A DNA stretch of 64,000 nucleotides from Chrysomallon squamiferum (lineage: Eukaryota > Mollusca > Gastropoda > Neomphalida > Peltospiridae), in contig CM022665.1 of assembly GCA_012295275.1 (NCBI GenBank), positions 38,282,933 through 38,346,932 on the forward strand, given 5' to 3'. The notes beneath the pieces were generated by a model. That model did not search any database. It worked only from the letters and a program-made list of their open reading frames with translations, and was not told the origin of the DNA. A program made the position numbers and the translations under genes. This document shows, piece after piece, positions 14,501 through 24,662 of the stretch (positions within the stretch are counted from its first letter, which is position 1; each line of letters begins with the position of its first letter).

Positions 14501-17500
14501 ATGGGGAAAAAAACCTCAATGTCATTAATATAAGTAATAGATATTAAATAAAAACACATTAACATACAAGTTTTTTTTTAGAAGATAAATTAACAATACA
14601 TACCTTAATCCTTAATTGTTACCTATCAGACAATGTATCTATACTATCTAAAAGAAAATTTTAATTCATTTTGATTTATTTAATTGAATAATTCCCAAAT
14701 TGGAATGTGTCCATTTCTAATATTTAAACATTTTTTTATTTTAAAACTATATGTTTAGGTCCTATGTTGGTCATCAAACCAAAAGAAGAAAAAGAAAACA
14801 CATCAAGACCTTCATTCCTGGCTAAATCTAATCCATTCAAGGTATTTGTTTTTCACTTTCAGATGATTCAGTATAGGGGAGGTGGGGGGAATACAAGAAA
14901 CGGAAACAAGGCTTACTGAGATCTGTAAGATCACAATGATTTATAAATGACATTGTATTTGCAAAAAGTGCGGGCATTGAACATAGAGGTATACCAAAAT
15001 ACATGAAAATATTTACATGGGTATGTCATTTAAATCAAATGGAAATTGAGGTATCTCACAAATATTCAGCTTTAGTACATACCTGATAACACATTTAAAT
15101 TTTATGCTGCTTATTTAACTAAATATATTATAATTAAAGTAAAAACAAACAACACACAGCAATCAAAAATCGATATATAAAAAATAATTTCACCTTTATA
15201 GAAAACATGTTTGTAAATCAGTTCTGTCAAGATTTATAAATGGATTACCTCTATTTTTTGAGCACTGAACAATTGGAAATGTTTTTCTTCTATTTTTACA
15301 GAAATTAAGAAACAAATTATCACACTGAGAATATTCTGTATTTTTTAATTTAATACAAGCTGTGACATACCATTATTTCTGGTTGTGAATATACTGATAA
15401 TCTGCAAGTGAGATCTAAATAATAGTTGATATATTTTTAATCATTGATTACAAAATAATTTGACAAATTATTTTTTTTTGCAGTAAAATAAAATTGCTTC
15501 ATTCAGCACTAAAGCAGTATGTAGATAATAAATGTGCACCACAAAATTCCATGTGTATAATTCATAGTTCCTGTTCCTTTGTCTGTTAATATGTTACACT
15601 TTTTTCTTTTCTTTTTCTATTTTTCTTTTTAATAAAATACTAAATATAAATTTTTATTATAATATAAAAAAATAAGAATTGATTTGTTTTGTTATTTATA
15701 GATATTTTTTTTAGATAGTGTAAAAATGTTTTATTTTTTTAATTTTAATTTTTTTTTTTTACTAGGTGCAAAGTTCCACAGCTCAGTCAAAAGGTGTGCA
15801 GAACAAAGGATCTCAAGTTTTTGACAGTTTGAATAAAACAAAACCAGAGAAGATATTAGCTCCACTCCCTGTCACTTTGAAAATTTCTAAGTCTGGTAAC
15901 AGGAAGGTAAATGTTATTTACATTTGTTAAAAAAACAAAACAAAAAAACTTTTACCTTGTGTTTCTGATAATGTCTTTAATATTTAACTTCTATAGAATG
16001 TCATGCATTTAACTTTAATAGAATGTTTTTATTTATAATAATAGCAATTTTAAGGCCTGTTACTGTTACTGCTGACATTACTTACACTACTACTACACCA
16101 ACTGCTATCACCACATGTACCACAGCTACACTAATACTATCATCAAGAACACCACAGTTATTAGAATTAATAAAATGAAAATAAAAACTTTAAATGGTGA
16201 GTTTAATTCGCTGAAGTATAAAAAAACTAATCAAGTGTCACAGCAATAAAGAATGTAATTCTAATTTAGATACTGTTATTTTAATTGAGGAGAAACAGAT
16301 GTTCCAGGAAAAATAAAATAATAATTTATGATTACAAGAAATTTAAACCTTTAACAAATTGTTTACATATTTACATGGTAATCTGGCTGCAGTCTTTTAG
16401 TACTATTATTTCATGCAACTTCAAACTTATTATTTTGTTTTTTCAGACTTATATTTATTGAACATTACATTACATTTATCGAACAAACCAAATATAAAAT
16501 TTATATTGTTAATTAACTAAAAATAATACATAATTAAATAACAAATATTTCCAGACTACAACTCTAACCAACATGTTCAAGAAGAAAGGTGGTGAAGAGA
16601 AAGCAAAAGAGAAGAGTGAAGAAATGAATTGTTCAGAAGATGTAAAAAATAAACAAACAAAGGGGTGAGTAGGTCAATACTAAATCTTAGAGTGAGATAT
16701 AGTCCTAGTGTGAAAATAGCTGGATTGTTCCACTACATCACATAGTTGATATGCCATAGATATATGCTTTTCTATATACTGAATTAAAATCTTAAATATT
16801 TTTTTTTTTTTTGTTGGTTGTTTTTCTTTGGGTTTTTTCCTCGTAATTTTGATATTATAGTTAGTACTGATTTTTAATTTTCCCATGAATGTATATTTGT
16901 TTTTAAGTTAATGATCCTGGAAACCTACCAAAACATTTAGCCTTTTTTTTTTTTTCCTCACACTTTTAAGGGAAGACATGCTGGTGAACATTGCTAAAAT
17001 CAAAAAAAGTAAAAAATGTTTCACAGGTTTCCAGTTTTATCAAATTCATATTGTATAGTTATCTAACTTTCGGTAACTGCTTGCTTATGTCATGAATAAA
17101 TAAGATATACACAACCACAATCATTTTAGTTCCTTTGTTTATGTTCAGTGTCAGACGTTTTATTGAAAAATATGTATATCTCATGCATTCCTGAACCTTT
17201 GTTGACATATACTGCATACTGGCAGAAAGCTCTACTTTTACACTACACAATGGTACAACAATTTCTTTTCAAATATTTGGTCATGTCTGTAAATTATCAG
17301 CTAGAAAACTGTCAGCTGAGAGAATACTAAGTAAGTGACATAGATTAACCAAAATGTGGCATGTGACTGCAGACTTCTTTGTTTATCTGTCACCATTGTT
17401 TTATGAAATTTCATAAGCTGTTTCATTGCAGTTTTACACAAATAAAATATCAGATTGTAGGTGAAAATATATTGCTACTTCGGGAAAGTTCTGAGACATA

Positions 17501-18665
17501 GAAAAGATCAGCTTCATGTGAGGAGAAAAACAAATCACAGTTTAAATTGTTAAAATTTAATTTTTTCAGCTGCATGTTTTTGTGGGGGGAGGTTATTTAC
17601 TGAAATGTTTTATCTTTTTGTATGAATGTTGGTGAATTTCAAATAGAATCTTTTGAAATTTTCAGACATTTTTCATAACACTATTCCCCATGTTACAAAA
17701 CCGTCCTGATTAAAAAAACAAAGATTATTTTATCATGTAAAATGTTCATTTGTTTCCAATTTTGTAAGAACAATTTTTAAAATTTTAAAAAAATAAAAAG
17801 TTAAATAAAAAACAGTGAAAAGTCTTTTATAATGTGTATATGTATTTTAACTATTTATTTGCAAAGTTTGACCTACATATTGAAATCCTGATTTTGAGCT
17901 GACACCAGCATTTATTTCTGAATTTTTATCTCTTTTCTAATTATAATGACACTGTCTTAAAATTTCAACAAATTGAAATTCTGATAAGAACTGGCGAAAA
18001 AAAAAAAACCCAATAATAATTGAATAAAATGAAATAAAATTTTACCAGCTTAATCATCAATGTCTTCCCTTAATTGTCCCAGTAACACAAACTCTCATTT
18101 TATAAAAACAGATTATTTTATATTTTAATTAAAATATAATTGGATTCTAATGTAAATAGTAAAGTTTTATTTTTTCAGAGCACCAAATGCATTCCAGCTG
18201 TGGTTAGAAAGTAACAATGAAGAACTTAGAGAAGAGCATCCTGATTTGTCAGAAGAAGATTTTAATCATCTTGCTGCAGAAAGATTCAAATCTTTACCTA
18301 AAGAAGAAAGACAGGTAGGACTTGTGTTCGATATTTGTAGTAAAAGATGTACAAAATTAATAAATGTTTATTTATTTTCTATTCATTTTATAAAAAATAT
18401 AAATTTCATAATACTGATACTTTTATTCTGTTGTATAATTTAAATCTCATTACATTTTATTTTTAAGGTTTGGATACAGAAGGCCAAGTCTAAAAAGACA
18501 GATGAAAACCAGGATAAAAAAAGAAAAAGGGAAGAAACAGAAACAACTGATCCTGTTTCTGCAAAAAATAAAAAAATCAACGATGATAATGTAGCTGATG
18601 TTAAAAATACACCTTCCAAAACAACCAATGAAAAACTGAAAAACTTTGCTTTTACCAAAGAGTGA
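533..18665 (+). CDS. WDHD1: WDHD1 / AND-1 / CTF4, 26 exons, 5'-truncated by the window
   Basis: Replisome adaptor that, in the known family, links the CMG helicase to DNA polymerase alpha and other clients at the fork in the nucleus. Exons: 533-644, 1100-1251, 2794-2902, 3198-3295, 3747-3792, 4095-4187, 4595-4701, 4874-4958, 5489-5539, 5946-6123, 6446-6603, 7052-7236, 7519-7600, 7936-8101, 8565-8682, 9016-9124, 9675-9736, 10138-10252, 10630-10752, 11868-12058, 12646-12809, 14759-14841, 15766-15906, 16555-16664, 18179-18314, 18468-18665. Phases agree at every junction and give 1,056 codons with no stop until TGA 18663-18665; human WDHD1 is 1,129 aa. Order: WD40 propeller, acidic linker, SepB-type domain, acidic/Gln tail, HMG box. 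One intron uses a GC donor (3793). The family call is very secure; individual borders are read by eye. Confidence 0.95.
1383..2070 (+). pseudogene. degenerate coding-like segment inside a WDHD1 intron (family not recognised)
   Basis: This part of the 1252-2793 intron is less AT-rich than its flanks and reads like decayed protein-coding sequence. One frame is open from 1383 to 1583, ending in TGA, and includes a helix-like stretch (PDADFLKFIIREAKQ). Further coding-looking pieces follow in other frames, for example an acidic run near 1700-1745 and EEAEHFYFEKHIIIANFIL near 1775-1830, separated by stops and frame changes. It shows no splice signals that would add it to WDHD1 and no clear terminal repeats. 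It could be a retrocopy or a fragment of a mobile element. I do not recognise the family. Confidence 0.35.
3793..4094 (+). other. WDHD1: GC-AG intron in WDHD1
   Basis: The exon ending GAA GGA AAG is followed by gcaagt rather than gtaagt. Joining it to the acceptor tttttttcag at 4094 keeps the frame and restores the family sequence (GK then YLFVPV). The nearest GT, in aaggcaagtt four bases further on, would add GCA plus one base and shift the frame. All other introns read in this gene have GT donors. The donor keeps the other consensus positions (AAG before, AAGT after), as is typical of real GC-AG introns. Confidence 0.82.
5946..12058 (+). CDS. WDHD1: WDHD1 acidic linker and SepB-type domain exons
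   Basis: Exons 5946-6123 and 6446-6603 encode an acidic linker (EFEDDDDDLLLEAG, RSEDEDDNDNQ) ending in FQPGSTPEHLLNRFM, matching the human FQSGSTPLHLTHRFM. Exons 7052-11867+ then form the second, SepB-type beta-propeller region (trimerising in CTF4): WNSVGIIRQY, DIEFHDSSTHH, GEGWIAVATD, LFTVGGIQLEIFSIPGPVV, GIVRMWNRGFGGTW, and KGKSDHYWIVAIHEDPQQLR followed by CIPCKGSRFPPTLPRPAVA. The last exon here (11868-12058) holds the helical segment LAIRYASRLKHLLLAQRISDL. All lie in one continuous reading frame. Confidence 0.93.
8466..8502. repeat. (ATT)n microsatellite
   Basis: About eleven att units in the WDHD1 intron before exon 8565-8682. Simple sequence only. Confidence 0.85.
10930..11345 (-). mobile_element. 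broken mariner-family transposase fragment
   Basis: Inside the WDHD1 intron 10753-11867 the minus strand encodes the C-terminal half of a mariner transposase. An open stretch ending in TAA at 10988 reads HPLYSPGRLPTNYHLF, then about 30 residues on LFSSKSKEFYKS, matching the mariner pattern YSPDLAPSDYHLF ... FFASKxxEFYK. The aspartate of the D34D triad that sits before YHLF is an asparagine here. Upstream on the minus strand (to about 11345) the sequence continues in other frames with a recognisable GVIFFQD (family: GVVFHQD). No inverted termini were identified, so the borders are approximate. It is inactive and opposite in orientation to the host gene. Confidence 0.75.
12037..12330 (+). repeat. 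imperfect tandem repeat spanning a WDHD1 splice donor
   Basis: Four degenerate copies of a unit start near 12037, 12134, 12194 and 12279. Each begins agagatca...atggta and ends in ccatgaaaatag or similar. The first copy includes the last bases of exon 11868-12058 and the real donor (AGATG|gtatgt). The later copies carry decoys such as acatggtagc and agatggtaca. The repeat has therefore copied an exon-intron boundary into the intron. Confidence 0.6.
12646..18665 (+). CDS. WDHD1: WDHD1 C-terminal tail and HMG box exons
   Basis: Exon 12646-12809 encodes a low-complexity acidic/Gln tail (runs of E, Q and K). Exons 14759-14841 (LAKSNPFK), 15766-15906 and 16555-16664 (TTTLTNMFKKK) give a lysine-rich disordered linker. 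Exons 18179-18314 and 18468-18665 encode an HMG box starting APNAFQLWLESNNEELREE and running through LPKEERQVWIQKAKSKK, then a basic stretch KKRKREE that resembles a nuclear localisation signal, and the conserved end KNFAFTKE before TGA. Vertebrate AND-1 has the same C-terminal HMG box, which budding-yeast Ctf4 lacks. Confidence 0.93.
12810..16554 (+). other. WDHD1: AT-rich WDHD1 introns around exons 14759-14841 and 15766-15906
   Basis: Apart from the two short exons and the tandem duplication, these introns hold poly(T)/poly(A) runs and no open frame with family resemblance. A run of gctactgtt/acta-type low complexity lies near 16055-16150. Nothing else can be supported. Confidence 0.5.
12853..13098 (+). 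repeat. two-copy diverged tandem duplication, period about 124 bp
   Basis: The segments starting gtgacatttttggtttctga (12856) and ttgacattttttctgatact (12980) align along their length. Shared landmarks in order are ttcaaagt, a tatag-like motif, cacattt or gcatttctatttat, and ttgtaaa. It lies in the intron after exon 12646-12809 and has no coding potential that I can see. Confidence 0.5.
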
Positions 18666-21600
18666 TGAATATTTTGAATAGAGAATGAATTGTTTCCTAA
18701 TTTAAATATAATGGAAAGTTAATTTCTATGAAATAGTGCTCATTTTAATAAGTTAAAAACATTATATTTAAAAAAAAGAGAACTGGACAATATTAAAAGA
18801 AATTTTAAAATTCATTCTAATCAACTGATCGACTTGATATTAAAAATGTATATATTCATTTGGTCATTTTTTTTGCATTAAATATATTACATTTTTATGA
18901 ATGTAAACAGAAACTGTGTGAGCTTGGCTTGTTAATGCAAAGAATGTTCTGCCAAAGATATACTGGGACACAGGATCAGTCCTTCTGAACATGATTATAT
19001 ATTTTCCTATAATAAGTTTCCCACATGGTATCACTTTGATTTCACTTGTACCATATTTACTCAGTTCCTGAAATAAAGTCTAATAACTGTTTAATATAAA
19101 AGAAATTAACCATGTCACTACTTCCAAATGCTACTGAAATATTAAATTACATCAAAAGGAAGAGTAGGCAAAGTGGTTATAAATGTTTGATTTACATAAT
19201 CAGAGGTGTTAATTTGTCTTGATGCATTTATCTGAGAAAGGATATTCATCTTTGTAATTAGTTTAAAAATTAAAATATTTCATTTTAAGGGGGAAAAGGA
19301 GTAATAAATCTCACTGTCCAAAAACATAGGTATTGAAAATGGCTTATAGTTGAAAAAACAACAACAAAACAGCAAAGAATAATTTGAAATTTATTTAACA
19401 CTTTTCATTGGTTCATGCAAGATAAATAAATCTATTGTTTATAAGCCTGGAATGCCAACTGGGTTTTACAATCATTTCTACACATTAATGGACCTCTTTA
19501 CTCTGTTAGAAACAGGACTGTACATTAATTTAAAAAAAAAAAAAAATACAAACAAAACACAACAGAACATTCCCCAAGAGTTGAGAAACAACACATTTTC
19601 TAAACATTCCAGAAAAATAGAATTAAAAAAAGTAAAATTATGGTTAATAATTTAAAACACTCCCGTCTTTCCCCTGTCTAATACTTGATATGAAGTATTT
19701 TCTTTTGGAATATGTTATAGTATTTTGAAAGTTAAGCCATAAAAATTATAAAAAATGTTTAGGTTTGCTCTGTCATGTACATGGTTCAAACCAATACATT
19801 TGTTTTACTAAAATGGTGATGTTAGTAATTTTTATTTTTTTTGATCCCTTCATTTTTATTGCATTAATAATTGTTCATTTATAGGTGTTACTTTATAATG
19901 AAATATGATATAACACTGAATAGTAAATAGATATGTGAACCAATATCCTGTTTCAAACTTTAATAATAAAACCTTTGATGAGCATGAAATTTTGTTAATA
20001 TTATAATACCTGGTTAATAATTACTTGGGTATTATGCATATGCAATTAAAGAGATTTTTATACTATTAAAAAAAAATTAATGAACAAATAAGTCTATCAT
20101 TAAATTTACTATGGAAATTATTAACATTTATTTTAATTTTATTAATTTACAATTATTGTAATAACTATTGTATATATATCTTGGTTTGATAACTAATATA
20201 AATATATTTAAAATTAAAATTAAAATCACTGATTGTAAAATAAGATGTGGGATAAATATATATTTATAATTATTAGTTCTGTATTTAATATTATTTTGAA
20301 TATATTCCCATCCATTGGCAGTATTGTAGATCATCTCTTTGGTTATAAAAGATGGTACCATATCAAAATAAATATGTTGTACAGGTCATTAAAACAGAAA
20401 AAATGATATATGTCTGTGGAAGAAAATTTAAATAATAAAAATATATACAATAAAATAACAAATGGTATTAACTTCCAAAAAGGAAAATTGAAGGAAAAGG
20501 CTTATAATATTGTAAAATTTTATATTTATATCAATGAAGATATGTGAAAATAAGTTGAACATGGGGAAGATGCTTTCATTTCAGCTACATTTATTCAGAA
20601 CCAAATGATATGAAATATATATATATATATAAAAAAAAAAAAAAAAAGTTTTGTTTTTTCAGCATTAGAGAAAGGATTTATGGGGGGGGAGAAAGAAAAA
20701 AAAAAACAAACACAAACAAATCCCATAAAATTCTTGGGAATTTCCTTATTTGTGCTTAGATTAATTTAAACCTAACCTGCTTTCAAAGAACACCTCTTCA
20801 AAATGTTTAAAATGGAGTAATTCAATTTGAATCAAATGTAACAACAAGTCTTATAATCATAAAACCTGAAATTCAAAAAAGTTCTTATACAAGTTATGCA
20901 AGAGACCAGGAACAAAGATTAAATGCAAATAAATAATGGTCAACCATATCAACATTCAAAAGTAATCGTAATAACCAAATCACCAGGGTAATTGAAACAC
21001 AGGCTGTGCACGTCATAACATCAAACAATATGATTTAAAGAATTAAAAAAAAATATGCAGCACTGCATGATCAGACAGGCCAGCTTTGTATGTTCGGGAT
21101 TCCTATATAAAGTACTTAGTGTGTCAGTGTGTCAGCGAGTGTGTGTATGTGTGCACATGTGTGCATACATGAATATGTATAAAATATCTAATATTACATG
21201 AAATGAATTACTGCAGTTTGCTATAATTTTTTTAATAATTTTTTTTCACTTTTTAAACTTTTTGTTTATATTTTTACATAGGCTATACAATTCTTTACTG
21301 ACTGTTGTGAATCCCTTGTAGGTACCTATTACTTCAGCCTATCTCGAATAAAAAAAAAATGCACAAATCAAATTTAGTAAGCAGACCGCATACCACAAAT
21401 ATAAATAAAATCATTTATTATGGATAAAAATAAGCAGCAACCAAATAATTACATACATATATAATTTTAATGCTTGAAAGAAAAGATACTTTCAAATATA
21501 ACAACTTTTTGCACCAATACCTATTTCTATCTTTTAAAAGGAGATAAGAAATTTTATTTGAGTGTTATTTAATCCATCCGATTTTATAAAATTATTTCCT

Positions 21601-22612
21601 AAATAAAATGTTTGTCTTAAAAAATATTTATGACAACTTTTCTCAGAGGATTGGTAAATGAAGCCTTTAATTTTATTCATGAATTTACTTGAAATTATTT
21701 TGACAACAGTAGAATTTACATAAATTGAGCAGGGAAAATGATCACTTTATCAAAAAGATGACTAATGTATACATGTACGAAACATGACAATGACAAAGGC
21801 ACTAAAACATTCCAAATTACTATCTAATGACAGAATGTGTTCTTTTCCTTATCAATAGCTAAACATTTAGTTGTAACAATTTCACAAAGTAAAAATACAC
21901 AGGGCAAATTACAACATACATACAAAAACCAATGTACATATTTTACAGTTGTTTAAAATACATTTCAAGTAGTGAGAAAAAAAAAAATTAATGCCTCAGT
22001 ATAATAAAATTTAAATAATTCATGAGAAACTAAACTTCACCAATGCTTAATTTTGGTTTTCTTTCACTGCAATGTGATAGAGTTGTACAGGATATTGCAA
22101 AATAAAATGCACCTTTTTTCCCCCAGAAAGCAGAGAAATCTTTTGATTGTAACTGAATATTTAAAACAAATTAAAATACTCCCCATTCACAAAAGAAAAC
22201 ATGAATGAATATGAAATATCTAGCGATTACAAAAGATGTTACAGATACCAAATCTAGTATTCAAACGAGATTGGGGTTAAAAAGGTACATTTTGTTTTTG
22301 ACAGTATGATTTGTTTCATTAGGATAATACTCTATAATAAAACTGTATTACTATTAAGCTATTAGCGATTAAAAACAAATGAATCATAAAAGTTCTCCTT
22401 TCTTTGTCTCAAGATTTGACATACAAATTTCAAGACTGATGATCAACACATTAACTGAATGAAGAAAACCAAGTGAAAATACAAAAATAACATACTGTAC
22501 AAAACTGGGAGAAATGCATATTTTAATATACAATTTGGCATTTAGTTCCTTTCATGAAAAATATTGTCTTTTGATTTAGATTTTTTTTGTATTTGCTACA
22601 ATCAGTAGAAAT

Positions 22613-22643
<31 letters not shown>

Positions 22644-22662
22644 CACCAGATCCCAACCCCCC

Positions 22663-22701
<39 letters not shown>

Positions 22702-24279
22702 AAGAACAAAAAATTTAAACTGTTTTTTTAATCAAATCCATAATTAAAAAAGTTATTTTTGTTTTACATCAGTCACATCACATGGCTGTGATTTCTGATT
22801 ACAAATGCTAAATTTGCTCTTAATCTCTCAAGTATTACTGTGTACATTTTTTCCCAGTGTAGTTAATCAATTATTGGTAAAAGCATGCAAGAAAAAAAAA
22901 TCTTGCTATGAAGACTGAATAATACAACTGCACAGAATACAACTGATCTATTTTAGTAAGGTTTATATTTCTTTATTCAGAGTGTGTTTTCACAAGAATG
23001 TACTTAGTACATACAGGGTTCAAGTAAAAGATAAAAAAAAAAAAATAGGTTGTCACATGTATCAGTTAGCCATGAGAAACTTTATAACTGGTGTTACAAA
23101 CAACACTGATTGAAAATGCAAGGTATGGAATGTCAAATCTGACTATAAGCTGATAAAATCTACATTTTGGGCCAGTTTCACACCAGCAAATCAAGCACTT
23201 TTTAATACTAAAACCTCTATATTAAAACTCTGTACATTGTTTTTTTTATTTTGTTTAGCTGTAGGTTACTCTTTGTCTCAGCATTCATCAACAAAGAGGT
23301 ATAGACAGGTGATTTACACACAGATAACGGAAATTTGACAGACATGAACTGTGGCAAAAGAATGACATCACAGAAACAAAACAATCCCAGTTATGGTAAT
23401 ATTTACATTCATTGTCATCATAGATGAAGGATGCATAATGTATGTTTTCATCATCTAATTTAATTTTTTTTTATTTCCTTTACTTAAGAATTTCCCTGAA
23501 GATAGAAAAAATAAAAACAGACCAGCATTAACTATAATTAAAAATAATGAGTATTATTTTAAAAAGAAAAGATAAGTCTCCTTCACCAACATTCAGTTTC
23601 TTAATTTGTAAGTACTTTAGTAAGATTATATGTATATATTATTAAAAATTATTTTAATACAGCAAATAAAATAAATAAGTAAATAGCAAGGTGGGATATT
23701 GCAGAATTAAAATACTAATGTGATGTTTTATTTTATTTAGCTCTGCAAAAAATGATTTGTATCTGTCTTTAACTGGCCAAGTGTAGATCAGTTATTAAAC
23801 ATAACAACACAAACGTCTAGAAATCAACTTTTCTGTGTACATACAATTAACAATGATAACAAAATTAAGTTTCAGACCTGCTTCTTGCATTATGAGTGAT
23901 TTAAAAATTGTTCTGAATTCTTCCACTTGGTTAAGTTTTAACTGTACTCTAGATTTTAAGGGTAAAAAGAAGAAGAAAAAAAACAATATATAAATAAAAA
24001 AATATAAACGAAACATCACAAACCCACTTTTAAGTAAAATTAGGAACCCCTCCATCTCAATAATTGCACAAATCATAGACAAAAATCTGACCCCTTCAAC
24101 TCCTTGAACCAATGTATACATGAAAAAAAGACATTGTGCCTCTATGACTGGGAGAAAAATAAAAACAAACAGAAAAAAAAAAAGAAAAAAAAAAGGTTAA
24201 AAATCAAATACACTGAATTCTATCCCTGAAAGGAGTGAACATTATTGTTGTTGCATATTTTGAACTACAGTTGCCATTG
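18666..24279. other. tail-to-tail intergenic region with both 3' UTRs
   Basis: WDHD1 (+) ends at 18665 and atlastin (-) ends at 24280, so this region must contain both 3' UTRs. For WDHD1 there is an ATTAAA near 18878 and an AATAAA at 19072-19077. For atlastin a minus-strand AATAAA lies near 23727-23737 (seen on + as ttttattttattt), about 545 bases after the stop. The rest is AT-rich with microsatellite-like tracts, including (ta)n near 20615-20630. No credible gene or RNA was found. Confidence 0.6.
22619..22699. repeat. double poly(A) tract with C-rich hinge
   Basis: Two long A runs (about 24 and 35 bases) flank a short segment, caccagatcccaaccccccc. Read on the minus strand this is T-rich/G-run/T-rich DNA within the likely 3' region of atlastin. 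It is simple sequence and probably length-polymorphic; assembly length here is unreliable. Confidence 0.7.
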
Positions 24280-24381
24280 TTACTGATTCTTTCTTGTTGC
24301 TCCTATGGTTTGTGCAGCAGCCTGGTTGACAGCCTGGTGGGCAGCATGGTGGGCAGCAGTAGTATACAGCTGACACAGAGC
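24280..24381 (-). CDS. ATL1: atlastin C-terminal tail exon with stop
   Basis: After acceptor gtttttcag the exon reads [20 protein letters not shown] and ends ATRKNQ with TAA at 24280-24282. In human ATL1 the same position is [20 protein letters not shown], part of the amphipathic tail needed for efficient fusion. This tail is Ala/His/Gln-rich and stops soon afterwards, without the long polar extension found in vertebrate ATL1. Confidence 0.9.
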   Translation of the reverse strand, partial: ALCQLYTTAAHHAAHQAVNQAAAQTIGATRKNQ

Positions 24382-24596
24382 CTGAAAAACAACAACAAAG
24401 AAAACAAAATGAAGTACTTCATTGTAATCCACTTCAAATAGTGTAGCTACATAAAAATACCTTTGTGCATAAATACTGGATACAGAAAATAATTTCTTAG
24501 AATAAACTATAATTTTGAAAAAAAAAATTAAAACAAATATTTGTAGAAATAAACCTTAAAAAAGAGCCCAGTGGACCTATTCAACAATGCATCTTT

Positions 24597-24662
<66 letters not shown>

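Noticed and set aside
18440-18658. Minus-strand frame opposite the last WDHD1 exon
   Set aside because: Antisense shadow of the lysine-rich WDHD1 C-terminus, with no independent support.
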